Source: Haplomitrium mnioides (taxonomy: Eukaryota > Marchantiophyta > Haplomitriopsida > Calobryales). From it: a stretch of 53,071 nucleotides of DNA. Below are positions 1 to 10,796 of this stretch, piece by piece. How positions within the stretch are numbered: the first letter of the stretch is position 1; the number at the start of each line of letters is the position of its first letter. The stretch covers positions 1-53,071 of the forward strand of contig JBNGIS010008304.1 of the NCBI GenBank assembly GCA_049999725.1. Reading direction: 5' to 3'. The translations under genes and the position numbers were made by a program. Below the pieces are notes generated by a model. The model was given only the letters and a program-made list of their open reading frames with translations, did no database searches and was not told where the DNA came from.

Positions 1-272
1 AGGTTGGACCTTTGGAATATATGGAAGAATTACACGAATGCTGGGTGCTATGAATGTGGACTGGTCCTGAATGAATGAGTTGAGTGCAAACACAAGAAGA
101 GTGAGTGGTGAACACCAGGTCTGTAAGGAAGGGGAAAGTCCTTAAGGCCTGAAAACGATAACTGGTGAGGGGCCATCTCAGAAAAGAACCTGAAAGCCCA
201 AAACTTGTCCTCCCCTGCAGTCAAAACATGGCCTGAAAAGGTTAAGGCCCGAAACAGGGGAGCGACAACCTG

Positions 273-470
273 CGCGAACAATCTTGATGCCAGAAAAGAA
301 GAAGCAAAAACCGCGAGCAAGATCTATGCCAGAAGAAGGAGCAAAAACCGCGAGCAAGGTCGATGTTAGAAGAAGGAGAAACAAAGGCTGCGAGCAAGAT
401 CGATGCCAGAAGAAGGAGAAACAAAGGCCGCGAGCAAGATCGATGCCAGAAGAAGGAGAAACGAAGGCCG
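273..470 (+). repeat. 40-bp tandem minisatellite
   Basis: About four to five units with a core GCGAGCAAGATCGATGCCAG. Units start near 313 (37 bp), 350, 390 and 430 (40 bp each), with a degenerate unit upstream. Positions 1-272 hold a purine-rich leader with no gene I recognise. Reading frames through the array are repeat translations and not convincing proteins. Confidence 0.85.
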
Positions 471-479
471 CGCGCGGGT

Positions 480-1140
480 GAGGTCTTCAGCAACGGGAAA
501 AAAAAAAGAAGGAAAAAGGAGCCCTAAGCCCCTCTATAGTATGTTTTTTTTTGTGGTATTAGAACTACAAAGTAGGAAAAAAAAATTTGAAAGAGAGGAA
601 ACGAGTTGAGAAAGCAGCTGCAGGGAGACGGGCATGCGGAAGAAATTGTCCGCGGTCGTAATAAAAATTTGCTGTCTTGCGCTAGAGGGTGCGTATGTTC
701 GCTCTATGTGTACTGAAGAGTCCTTCGTGCTTATAACGTGTTGTGGTATGCATGTCACACAGAGAGAGAGGTAAAGAGAACAGCCGCTCCGCACAATCCT
801 TCCTTCATGTACTGATCAATGATGATGAGGGGGATAAACGTCCCTCTTATCTGTACATACATCATATATATAGGAGTGTCATTGTTGTCCTATAACAGAA
901 ACAAAATATTTAAATTTTGGAGAAGAAAATATTTTTACCAAGCAAAAAAGAATGTTAACTAAAGATTTAAGTTCCATCTATAGAGAATAACATTCAACTT
1001 GGAATGATTTACAATAAAAAGTTCAAGTTGGGAGAAAAATTCAACAAGTTGCTTCAAAAGATTCTCAAGTACTTTATAAAATAATAATCTTAAATTACAA
1101 TATACTTAAAAATACAAAATATAGAGCAAAATTATTGAAT
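480..1140. other. AT-rich stretch, nothing recognised
   Basis: No convincing coding frame or RNA gene. It contains homopolymer A and T runs and becomes AT-rich after about 850. It lies just downstream of the minus-strand transposase-like pseudogene and may be its 3' flank. Confidence 0.4.
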
Positions 1141-2928
1141 GACTTTAGTCACTCGTCTTGACTTCTTCGGATTCAGCTTTAGAAGGTTCATCTAGGTTTG
1201 CTTGATCTATCTCAGTGTTAATGATATAAATTGAATCTCTTTGAAACATTTTAGGATTGAGGGCTTTTTGTCTTTCATACTGAAATAGATTTGGTTTAAT
1301 GGTAGCTAGAGTGGTTTTCTTCAATTGGTTTTTTTGGATAAGAAGAAAATCAAAAGATAGAATTGTGATTTGTGGCACATCAAGTACATCAATATGTAAC
1401 TTGGATTTCCGTTTCCCTTTTGTTGCTGCTATTTTTTCTGGGAAGTATTGTCTAGAAAATCCATCTTCATCCAAACAAGCAAACCATCGAACTCATATTC
1501 CTTTCGGGTTTGGGGGATCTTCCTCATCAAATGACAAAACTTTGAGAACTTTAGCAGCCCAAAATAGTCTGCCATTTGGATCCAGAGATGCAACAACACA
1601 AATAAACATTCTAGCTTTCATCTCATATAGAATGCCAAATTTATGCTCGTTTCGAGTGTTGTGCAAAAGAGTCCCTTCTCCCGACCTAGGTGCTCCATCA
1701 TAGATTGCTCAACGTGTAGAAAGTATTTGTTGTACCAGAGTATCTTCTTCTATCTGTTGAACATCAAGTTGAGAATATAGACAAACATTTTGACAATCAT
1801 TAAAGTGTTTGATTGTTGTGAAGGTGGAAAGGTAAATTCTACTTTGAGTCCTCATTTTTTTTTCAAGGATGCAAGCCGCAATTTGTTGTTGGGTAAGAAA
1901 AAAGTCATTCCACCATTGATGATCGGAATCTGTAAAGAGCTTGTAGCAGTTCTCACTTATGTTGTCCCTTATTGAAAGTACCATTTTCTCGACATCCACT
2001 TCTCTTTCTTCCTTTTGAGATCATTTGATTTCAGAATATACATTGAGAGGAATCAACATTGAACTCAAAATTTCTCTGTCAACTTAATCCATTCCACCAA
2101 TAACAATTCCCAAGTACTTTTAACCATCAGCATAACATTTTCTTTGATGGTTTGCAAGTTTTGTTCTTTCTTTCAATTGTTGGTCATGATGAAGAAACAG
2201 TTGGTGATTATATTTGACTACATCATGACAAAGCACGAAGGACATAAAAGTAGCTCAGTTAAACATATGCCAATACTTGTAACTTCAAAACACAACCTCA
2301 TGTGCCACAAACATTCAAGTCATCTTAAACAAATGTTTGAATTTGTAGAAGTGAAAAACTTTGTAAGAGATTAAAAATAAACTTTAGGCAATTTGAAAAA
2401 ATGAAAATCTGTTTCAAAAAGAGAAAAACAAGATTTGCAAACAACGGGTACCAGAACACATCCTTTGAGCGTTTACGATAAGTGGAGACAACAATTGATC
2501 GTATACGTGGACCAATACAACAACACCAATATCCTAGCTTGTTGTGACTATTGTCGCGACTGGTTTTAAAAGGAACAAGAACAAATCCTACGGACGCATA
2601 GGACTCGCAAACAATACAAACGATTCTTTCAACTTTTTTTACAAGGGTTCTTGATTTAAATGAACAAAAACAAAACTTGTTGTAAAGCTAAGGTCACCAC
2701 CAAGAATCAAATTCATTTTCTAGCTTTATTCGACTGCAGACAAGGTTAAAATTGAAATATAAAACAATAGACTCTATACAATCATAGACATTCTTCTCAA
2801 ACTCAACTTGCTAAGAATTGTTTGACTCAAATCTTCTTTGCTAAATAACTTCACACAAAAATATCTTTTAGCTGCAAGTTGAGAAAACATGACATCTCTG
2901 GAACTAATTTTTGAGTCTAGAAAAAAGA

Positions 2929-3028
2929 NNNNNNNNNNNNNNNNNNNNNNNNNNNNNNNNNNNNNNNNNNNNNNNNNNNNNNNNNNNNNNNNNNNNNNNN
3001 NNNNNNNNNNNNNNNNNNNNNNNNNNNN
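2929..3028. other. assembly gap (100 N)
   Basis: Exactly 100 N, a conventional scaffold gap of unknown true size. It falls inside the transposase-like pseudogene, so continuity across it is assumed. Confidence 0.99.
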
Positions 3029-4369
3029 ATTTTTCTCGCAAAGATTTATTTCTTCACATGTTTCACAAACAACAAATCTATTACGTTTTGGAATTTTTAC
3101 ATTTGGAAAATGAGTTCTCTAATATTTTATAAAACCCGAGAAATTGAGAATACAATGGGAATTTTTCTCTTTCAAATAAGTTGTGTAATAGTCATACTAT
3201 TATTTTGTAAAATTATTAGGCAAGTTATACACTTTGTGAGTGGGCATTCTCTCACAATGTCTCAGGAAAAAATTCTCCATCCACTCACACACAAAAACTC
3301 CTTTACAGATAGTTCTCTTTTTCCAAAAATGCCTCTAGGATCTGCATTTTTGAGATTTTGAACCCTTTGGATTCTATCATTCCCTACTGCTAATATTAAT
3401 TTAAAGACTCTTCTATAGACAAAAGTACGGTCAGGTAGTGTAAACCAATTTTCAACATCAGAGTTTTTTCTTGGTGTTCCCCACTGCAGTGTGATATCTC
3501 GATTCTTCATGCTTTGTCGAAAGTACGTTTCTCTCATAGTTTTCAAAATTTTTGTCTTGCACAACAACAAACAATTATTTCGGCAATAAGAAATTTTCTT
3601 CAATTTAGAAATTGAGATTGGATTGAGCTTTTTCTTCACAAAGCTCTTGTTATGATGGACTTTCCACAAATAATTTTTGCGTAAGATGTTTACCCGTTTG
3701 GGTTTTGGTCCAAACAAAGAATTCTTATGTTGTGCTAGACGATTCGGTCCATACGCAAATCTAGCAATAGAAGATGATTCATCCTAAAGATCTTGGTCAT
3801 CATCGTTAACACTGTTTGTTCTGTCGTAGAATATTTTCAAGAGATGAGGTTCTTCTTGGGGATTGGGAAAACTACACCATTCTGAAACAGAATCCTGATC
3901 AATATTTTGATTGGAAGGTTTTTTGTAGCAAAATCGGTGCTCTTAGCGATAACTCCAAAGAAATTTTGATTGATTAGGACTATTTTCTAGAATCGTTTCC
4001 TAGACTATCGTTTGAAGACTCTTTGAAAAGAATTCAGTTTGTTTCAAATGTCCCAATCTTCTTGCAAGGTGCAACTTGAAACGAAATCACTCGTTTTTTG
4101 AGTAGTGCTATCGAGGACAGTGGCTCATCTCCAAAATTAAAACTATCCAGATATTGTATGCTTTTTGTATTTTGAACAAACACACTTTGATCATAAATAT
4201 CGAGGTCTCCCTTAGATGTGGACGAAGAAAGGTCTACAACCGTATGGAATTTCTATGTTGGACCTTTTTTTGCTGATATGTTGGAATACTCAAAAGAAAG
4301 ATTCTATTTCAACTGCTTGAAGGGCAACAAAGATCTTGTGCTATATGAAGATTGTTTCTTCAATTCTCT

Positions 4370-4480
4370 GCAAGCACTGGGTTCCCTCTTTGATCCTTTG
4401 CACGCAAGTTGTTCAGTCGTTAATCCTATTCGCGCATAGGGTTGAGTTCTTGATCTTATGCAAGCATGGAGTTCACCTTC
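4370..4480 (-). repeat. palindromic-core minisatellite units inside a reading frame
   Basis: Three units of the window-wide repeat with cores such as TATTCGCGCATAGG and TTATGCAAGCATGG lie within the N-terminal frame of the transposase-like gene, where they encode a repeated acid/base-rich segment containing ELHACIRSRTQPYARIG. Confidence 0.55.
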
Positions 4481-5405
4481 TCGATCTTTTTGAGCGGAGC
4501 TATCTGATTCAACAGAAGCCATATTTTTCTCCAATATACTTGCCATCACACTTGACGCTTTCGGTACTCCATTGGTTACCTCCAAATAATTGTTGTTTGA
4601 ATAAATCTCAACATGCTTGTCAAAAGTAATACTTTTTTGTGAAGATGAATCTTGGAACTCTAACCTCTTATTGCCTGAAAAAACCCCAGCCATTGAAAAG
4701 ACTCACTAAAAATCAAGTGCTTAAAGGAGCTATTTTAACAAATATTATGAACCTCTTACAGTATATTTAAAAGATGTGTTTTTCAAGACTTTTTTGCAAA
4801 ACGAAAAAATTGGGAACTTTTTGTGAAGAAAATGACAAAAAGATATTGGAAATATGAAAACAAGCAATGCTTTATATACTAACTTTTTTTTGGCACTTGG
4901 CAAACCTACGTGTCAAGAGCTCCGAGAGTCATTTTTTTGCGAGAAAAGATATTTTTTGAAATTTAGCTATAAAAGAAGTGTTAGTGGAAAGTTTCTTTCC
5001 ATTATTGCGAGTTTAGTTTTGGGTTTTTATTTTCTAGTTATTGTTGTTTTTGCATTTACTTACTTTTTTGCCATTTCTAGCCTTTAGAGATTTCTGAACT
5101 TTTGTTCATTACATTTTCTACCTCCAATTAGACATGTCTCTTGCATCTTGAGAATGGCATCTCAAGGAAATGTTTCCCGCCCTTCTCAACCAAAGCCATA
5201 TAGGTATTTGGATGTTGTCAAGGCTCTAGAACATAAAAACTTGAGTGGAATTGGCTAGTTAATTACTATTCTTTAAAAGACCCCAATCAACATCTTGTCA
5301 TGACATAAAGAGGAGTGAACTTGCCACATTGGAAACTTGGTTTCATCATGGCATCTAAACAAAAGCTAATCTGAACTCTGTATCATAGTCATCACAATCC
5401 ATAAA

Positions 5406-6183
5406 TTGAAATCACAGCAACATGAAATTACAACAGTACAAGTGGAAGAACATACTCCCAAGGTGGTGATGCTAGACATTGGAGCACAACCAGTGATCAT
5501 AGGTGTTCAATTTGCCAAGAAAATTGGACTACTTGACACCAATCTCCAAAAATCAATGTGGCAGATTCGCACTACTAGTGGTGCTATGGAAGAAGTGTTG
5601 GGTGAAAGCTTGACATTGCTCACCCTTGCTTTCAATCAAGGCAGAGATCATGCTCTGGAATTTCAGGTCAGATGTTTAGTCACCAATGCTACCAGCTATG
5701 ATGTACTCATTGGGTAGGAAGCTTTGTTTCCTCCAGGTTTCACCATTGATAATTGGTTTGAGCATGCATACTACCGTGTTGATTGGCAGACAGATGGCCT
5801 ACACTTGGGTTACATTCTATTGGACTTACATGGTGCACACACTCTCATGGCCCACTTGTGTGTTCTACAAGATGTGCATACAGTTTCCTATATCAATCAT
5901 CCATTACACAATTGGATTAAAGAAGATGAGGAACAACACACTGTGACACAAGCTAATGAGAGTTCACTAGACACCTTTGGGGGATTCACCCCTAGACCAG
6001 AGGTGTTACACAAGCTACAGGTTGCTCATGAGCCTCTCAAAGCTGCCATGCATAAGCTTGAGAGTGTGAAAAGCCATGGTGAACCTGTTACTCCAATTCT
6101 ACAACAACCCATTGTGTGGAGTCCACCTTTAGATGGCATTACCCTTCTGGAACCATTTGGAGGCATTGCTACAGGTTTACATG
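5406..6183 (+). pseudogene. retropepsin region of a Ty3/gypsy-type element, running into a C5-MTase motif
   Basis: One plus-strand frame runs from 5406 with a single TAG at 5715-5717. It carries a retropepsin-like active site, VVMLDIGAQPVIIG, with the catalytic Asp codon at 5475-5477 (the usual DTG or DSG is DIG here). The distal retropepsin segment ATSYDVLIG follows, then FPPGFTIDNW. After about 140 codons of linker comes GITLLEPFGGIATGL, with FGGIATGL at 6156-6179. This fits motif I of cytosine-C5 methyltransferases, where DRM and DNMT3 proteins carry a DGIATG-type AdoMet-binding loop. Homology stops at about 6183, where minus-strand gag begins, so the later catalytic motifs are absent. Protease confidence is good; the methyltransferase call rests on one motif. 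Confidence 0.6.
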
Positions 6184-7384
6184 ACAGGTCATCAGCAGAA
6201 ATGTCACAATCATTAGCCTTGTGGTTTGTATTACCATAATAATTATAAGAAGGTACTAGCGCAGTAGCAGTATGCACATTCTTGTTTTGAATTGGCTATT
6301 GATGGGACCTTGTAGGAGCTGGGACTTGAATCTGAGTTCTGTGACAAGCTTGAGGCCTTGCCATGCTTGCTGCATAGTGTGCATAGGCAAGTTCCAACCT
6401 CTCCGCAGTGTTATACACATCTAGTAGTGTGTAAGAATCACCATATTTAGAGAACACTCGTTGAAGAACTTGAGAGTGAAGGTCTTGATTACCTTTCAAA
6501 GCACGTATGTAATGGTGCGCAGCTTCCAGATCAGTGATGCTCTGAGTATCCTCTTTCAATTTGAGAAGCCTTCGATAGAGCATTTTGAGAGTCTCATCCT
6601 TTTGTCGGTTGAAGGTAACCAACTACAGGATTTTCTCTAAACTCTTCACTAGGAACTCTTGTTCCAGAATTTGGAAAAATTCACTTACTGGATCAGTGAC
6701 AATAGGAGCAACCAACATAGACGCGATGCCTGTTGTAGCTAGTGCAAGCTCTGTTGGAGTCACATTCACAATGGTAAGAGGAGCTGTAGGCAGATTAGTA
6801 GAAGGTGTAGCATTGTGGGCAGCAATGGCAGCTTGTAAAGCAGTTTTCTGGACACCAGCAATAGCAGCTGCATAACCTGGGTTAGCAACCTGAATGGTGC
6901 TCAACAACCGGGCTGAGTGCTGCTGATACACATCCAATGCCTCATGATGGACGTACCAACCCAATTGCTTGAATGCAAATGCATTGGTGAACTTGTCACC
7001 ATACTTGAGCTCTAACTCAGCAATCACAGTATCAAATATGTGCTTAAACTCCCGCAAAGTGATAGTGCCAAGACGGCCGCTGAACTTCCCAATCTTGGCA
7101 CCTAAACTTACCTCCATGGTGTATGTTGGTGGATTTACTTGTAGTGAACTTATTGGTGTTGGAATCTGTTGTGGTATTGCTGTCCCAAATCCAGTAACAG
7201 ATTGATGCCCAACTAAACCAGATGCAGGAGACTGAATTCTCCTACTACTAGAACTGGAAGGCAAAGCCTGTGCGTACCGTCATTTATAAGGTCGTGATGG
7301 CAAAGGAATAGCCTCTACGGGACGAGAATCACTTCGCAGATGATAATGTGGTGGTAAATGAGTGTTCTGATCTTCATCACTCAT
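6183..7384 (-). pseudogene. gag of a Ty3/gypsy-type element
   Basis: A minus-strand frame starts at ATG 7384 (MSDEDQ...) and stays in one register to the zinc knuckle near 6200, broken by TGA at 7280-7282, TAG at 6623-6625 and TAG at 6296-6298. It encodes an S/P/T-rich N-terminus, a capsid-like segment with FSGRLGTITLREFKHIF and WYVHHEALDVYQQ, a retrotransposon-gag helix region with FNRQKDETLKMLYRRLLKL, and a CCHC-like knuckle read as YNYYGNTNHKANDC. The first two Cys positions are Tyr, the product of G-to-A change on this strand, so zinc binding would be lost. The capsid layout is typical of plant Ty3/gypsy gag. It faces the neighbouring protease in opposite orientation, so the original gag-pro order has been inverted. 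Confidence 0.7.
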
Positions 7385-8640
7385 GGTGGAAGCACATTCT
7401 TTTCATTCATATCAGATCCGACAACAGATCTGATCGGTAAACTGCCAACACACAAGCAACTCAGATTCTTGTACAAGTCTGGCTCTTCTTTAATGTCTAA
7501 AATCCATCATGGCCAGCAGATTTTAAGATTACGCATTCCAGTAGCCAGGGTAGAGATTACAGATCTGGAGACAAGAATGATATCTATCAATCTTGAAATC
7601 ATCCATCCATGGGAACCAAAAGTGGGGAACAGTGTCTGTTCAAGGCACATGGACTAGTTCAAGAGGTTGAATAGATCGGGTGGAGAGGATTGATCTCTCT
7701 GGCTCTCTTCAAGAAGATGACTGTAATACCACCGTGATGGAAGCAGGGTATCTATTACAGTTTGTTCCCCTCACTAGAGTAATTATTAGTTGTAGAAGCT
7801 TCGGATGTAGGGTCACGACAACAAAAGAATCCGCAAATGAAACACTTGCTCAGGTGAATCAAGCCCTCAAACTGGCCTGACCAGTATACTTCTTCCAGAC
7901 CCCTTCGCAACACTTCTCTTAGCATTCATGAACACTCGTCTCGAGCTCCACTAGAAAACGACGCACAATAGAACTAAAGTTCGAAAAGGAAGACACTTAA
8001 CACAAGGAGTGAAAAAGGAAGAGGCCTTGCTTGAGGCTCGGGCTCCCAAATGAAATGCAGATAAGGTCGTGACAGCTTGCATTCAATGCAGGGAGCTCAT
8101 TAGTGCAGTTCTTCGAAGCCACAGGTCGTGGATCAAGATCATATGATCAAAAACGTTTCATCGCCTGTCTTATTCTCGTGAAGAGAAGGAAGAGGGAACG
8201 TTTGTCCCTTTATCGCGAAGACAGGGAAAAGAGGTTGTACAACTGTAGAGCAGAGAGATCGTATTGCAGATACACCAATATCAGATCATCTATGATCCCC
8301 AAAGAAGCTCGCCGATGTCCCTCCATCTAAGCTCATTGTCCTACCATCGAGGTTCACAAAGGATTCAATAAGGCAGATGGCAAGCAATGTTTACCTGAAG
8401 AATCGGGCTAGATGATGCTGGACTCCAAAACGCAGCCTCCTGAATGAAAATGCACTTCCTCCAGGAACAAACGCGAGCTGCTTCTGTTGGGTTGAAGCAC
8501 AGGGCATGAATAATATCACCTACATCCAACAAAACGATGAGTAGTGGTCCCAGAGTTTAAATCCTAGAGACGAAGAGTCCCATCTCAAGATCCAAAGAGC
8601 GCGAACTGGCCAGTAAAAGAAATCACTACGTCCTACGTGA
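7385..8640. other. no gene recognised
   Basis: Higher GC than the left flank, with many short frames in all phases. It lies upstream of the minus-strand gag start, where leader and LTR of that element would be expected, but I could not identify a primer-binding site or LTR boundary. Confidence 0.35.
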
Positions 8641-8799
8641 AATGTGCATGGCCTGTAAGTCGGCATCGAGCATAGCCATAATGCCCTTGTCTCTCATGAG
8701 AGCCCACATGATGATAGATTTATCTCGGGAAGCAAAGAGAATCCAATTTGGATTGTCTAGTAGGCATGCGGGGGGAACCAAAAAAATGCAGCCTCTTGA

Positions 8800-9115
8800 G
8801 CGACAACGCGACCTCCTACAGCCTCTTGAACAAAGATCTCTCAAAAGCCTCCTGAACGCAAATCTCTCCTTCAGCAGCCTCCTGAACGCAAATCTCTCCT
8901 TTAGCAACCTCCTGAACAAAACTCTCTCCTTCTACAGCATCCTGAATGAATTGAGGCTCCTCTTGAACAAAAATCTCTCCTTTTACAGTGTCTTGAACGC
9001 AAATCTCTCCTTCATCAGCCTTCTGAACGCAAATCTCTCCTTCAGCAGCCTCCTAAACAAATTGAAGGTCCTCTTGAACGAAAATCTCTCCTTCAGCCTC
9101 ATGAACAAATCAAAG
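8800..9115 (+). repeat. 30-bp tandem minisatellite with an open frame
   Basis: About ten 30-bp units with consensus close to CTCCTGAACGCAAATCTCTC plus a ten-base tail. The period is a multiple of three, so the plus strand reads as repeated SLLNANLSFS within an open frame from 8642 to 9139. The non-repeated first ~55 codons resemble no family I know. I treat the open frame as a by-product of the period rather than a demonstrated gene. Confidence 0.85.
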
Positions 9116-9139
9116 CTGTCTTTGGCAGGCTATTATTAG

Positions 9140-10560
9140 AGCTCTTCCTCCTCATAAAAAATCTGCTCAATAACAGATTGCATGTGCCTGAAGTGGTTGA
9201 AAGAACCGAAGGTGACTTGAAGAGGCTCCAAATATGCTCGATCAAGAACCTTCATATGCCTGATAAGAAGCTTGATTGAAAAAGAGCTGCAACGGTTGAA
9301 GGTAGAGGGGACAACGATGAAGTCAAAGAATGCAGTCAAAGAACGCCCTTGTCCTCCGTTTCCAAGATCAGATGTGAAATCGATGTCGCTACTACCTGTG
9401 CAGCTACCTCTCCTCTGCTTCTTGTGTGAGAAGAAGGAACCAAAAATATGCAACGATAGATGGAAGAACGTGGTTGGGAAGGGGGAGCCAAAGGTAAGTC
9501 AAAAGAGGCTCAAATCTGCTCAATAAAAACCGGCGGCTGTGTGGTCTTGATATTGTAGCAACGTTCTTGTTCAGAAAAACCACCGCAAGCAATGAAGCAC
9601 TTCTTTCTAGTAAACGCACTCCACTTCTTAAATGAGCAGCAAATTTCCTGTCCATTGCCATTCAAAGATCACAAGAAAAGAAGCATGTATACTTCAACTC
9701 CCTTGGCTTGTTGCATCTGGCGCGAAACATACGGAACCTGCGTACTTCTCTCGATCGTGATGAAAACAAAAGGAAAAAAGAGTAAGTGTATTCAAATGCT
9801 ACCAAAAACAACCATACAAAATTTCATGCCATCAATGGCCACTCAACAACCAGCCACTGCTCTCGCCTCATACCGACAGCTCCTTCTTGTAGCATTGAAT
9901 TGAAACATGACTGTTGCTCATGTCGAGTAGTCGCAATTGAGAGTTTTCTTGAATGAAAGACTTTCTAATAAAGTGCATGTAAAATGTAGAATGTAATGTA
10001 CAACATGTAGTGTACTGTATACTATTGTAGGCCAGTGCCATGCCATGAGGTGCTGGGAGCATCTAAGGAATCAAAACTAAGTGTGTGGAACAATTCTATG
10101 GTTTGTGTTGTTATAGCGCTGCTCTCCAAGCTAAGATTCAAGAAAACTAAGAAAGAAGCGGGAGAGCCAGCCCCAAGTAGCCCATGCTAGTTCTATGTTC
10201 TTCTAACAAAAGCAGTTGCTCCAAGAACAGTCATCACTTTGCTATAAGAACATTAAACTTGAATACACTCTCACTCACTCTAATAGCATTTAATAGAATG
10301 CCTATAAACTAACCTACACTCATGGCTGGAATACGGAGGAGTGCTGATGTACCATCATCATCTGAGAAGGCTAGAAAGCCAACATTGGGCTGCTTGTGGA
10401 GTCCCATGATTCAATTACCCTTTATTGTGCAAATCGCAAACAATTTGCTTTTTCTGAGATGAAGGAGAGGGACATTTTTGTCAAACATCTTCAGGCCGCA
10501 AAGGAAGATGGAAAAGTGAATTCTGAAAATCCTTTTTCTTTTGTTTCTTTTTTTACTAAG
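9140..10560. other. no gene recognised
   Basis: Several short overlapping frames on both strands, none with recognisable motifs. It may hold decayed repeat sequence between the 30-bp minisatellite and methyltransferase copy A. Confidence 0.35.
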
Positions 10561-10564
10561 TCAT

Positions 10565-10765
10565 AACTCCCAAGGAGTCCATGTGAGTATGGAGTCTTGG
10601 GGTCCATGCGCGCATAGACTCCCAAGTTTTTGCACGCATGAACTTCGGAGTCCAAGCATGCAAGGATTTGGGAGTCCTTGCATGAATGGACTCCCTTGTG
10701 CAATACACGCGCGTAATGTTATTAGAGTCCTTACGTGTATTGAATGTCGAGTCTTACACTTGTAC
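10565..10765 (+). repeat. palindromic-core minisatellite array (intron of copy A?)
   Basis: Five to six units such as GGTCCATGCGCGCATAGACT and GAGTCCTTGCATGAATGGAC. It ends just before a pyrimidine-rich TTTTGTTTTCAG acceptor-like site at about 10785-10796, so it looks intronic to the methyltransferase gene. Confidence 0.75.
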
Positions 10766-10796
10766 TTATGTTGAATTTTTTTTGTTTTGTTTTCAG

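Larger units (their letters stand above)
1145..4693 (-). pseudogene. decayed transposon-type protein gene (transposase-like, partial)
   Basis: I read this as one broken minus-strand gene. The N-terminal part starts with ATG at 4693 and is open to 4304. The middle part (3717 to 3262) has a CRNNC cysteine pair, then ILKTMRETYFRQSMKNR and further on FKLILAVGNDRIQRVQNL. That layout, a Cys pair followed by R/Y-rich and LxxxGxxRxxR segments, resembles the N-terminal module of some eukaryotic transposase-like proteins. The C-terminal part (1999 to 1145) is one frame carrying WNDFFLTQQQIAACILEKK, NGRLFWAAKVLKVLSFDEED and VRWFACLDEDGFSRQYFPEK, interrupted by TGA at 1709-1711 and 1493-1495. A further in-frame TAG lies near 3784 and a 100-N gap spans 2929-3028. 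The family name is inference; that the pieces share strand and order is seen. It could instead be a host gene family broken by repeats. Confidence 0.45.

Noticed and set aside
1299-1703. Plus-strand frame of 134 codons
   Set aside because: It is antisense to the transposase-like C-terminus, whose minus frame carries the recognisable segments.
6585-7205. Plus-strand frames opposite gag
   Set aside because: Shadows of the minus-strand gag frame, which carries the capsid and knuckle features.
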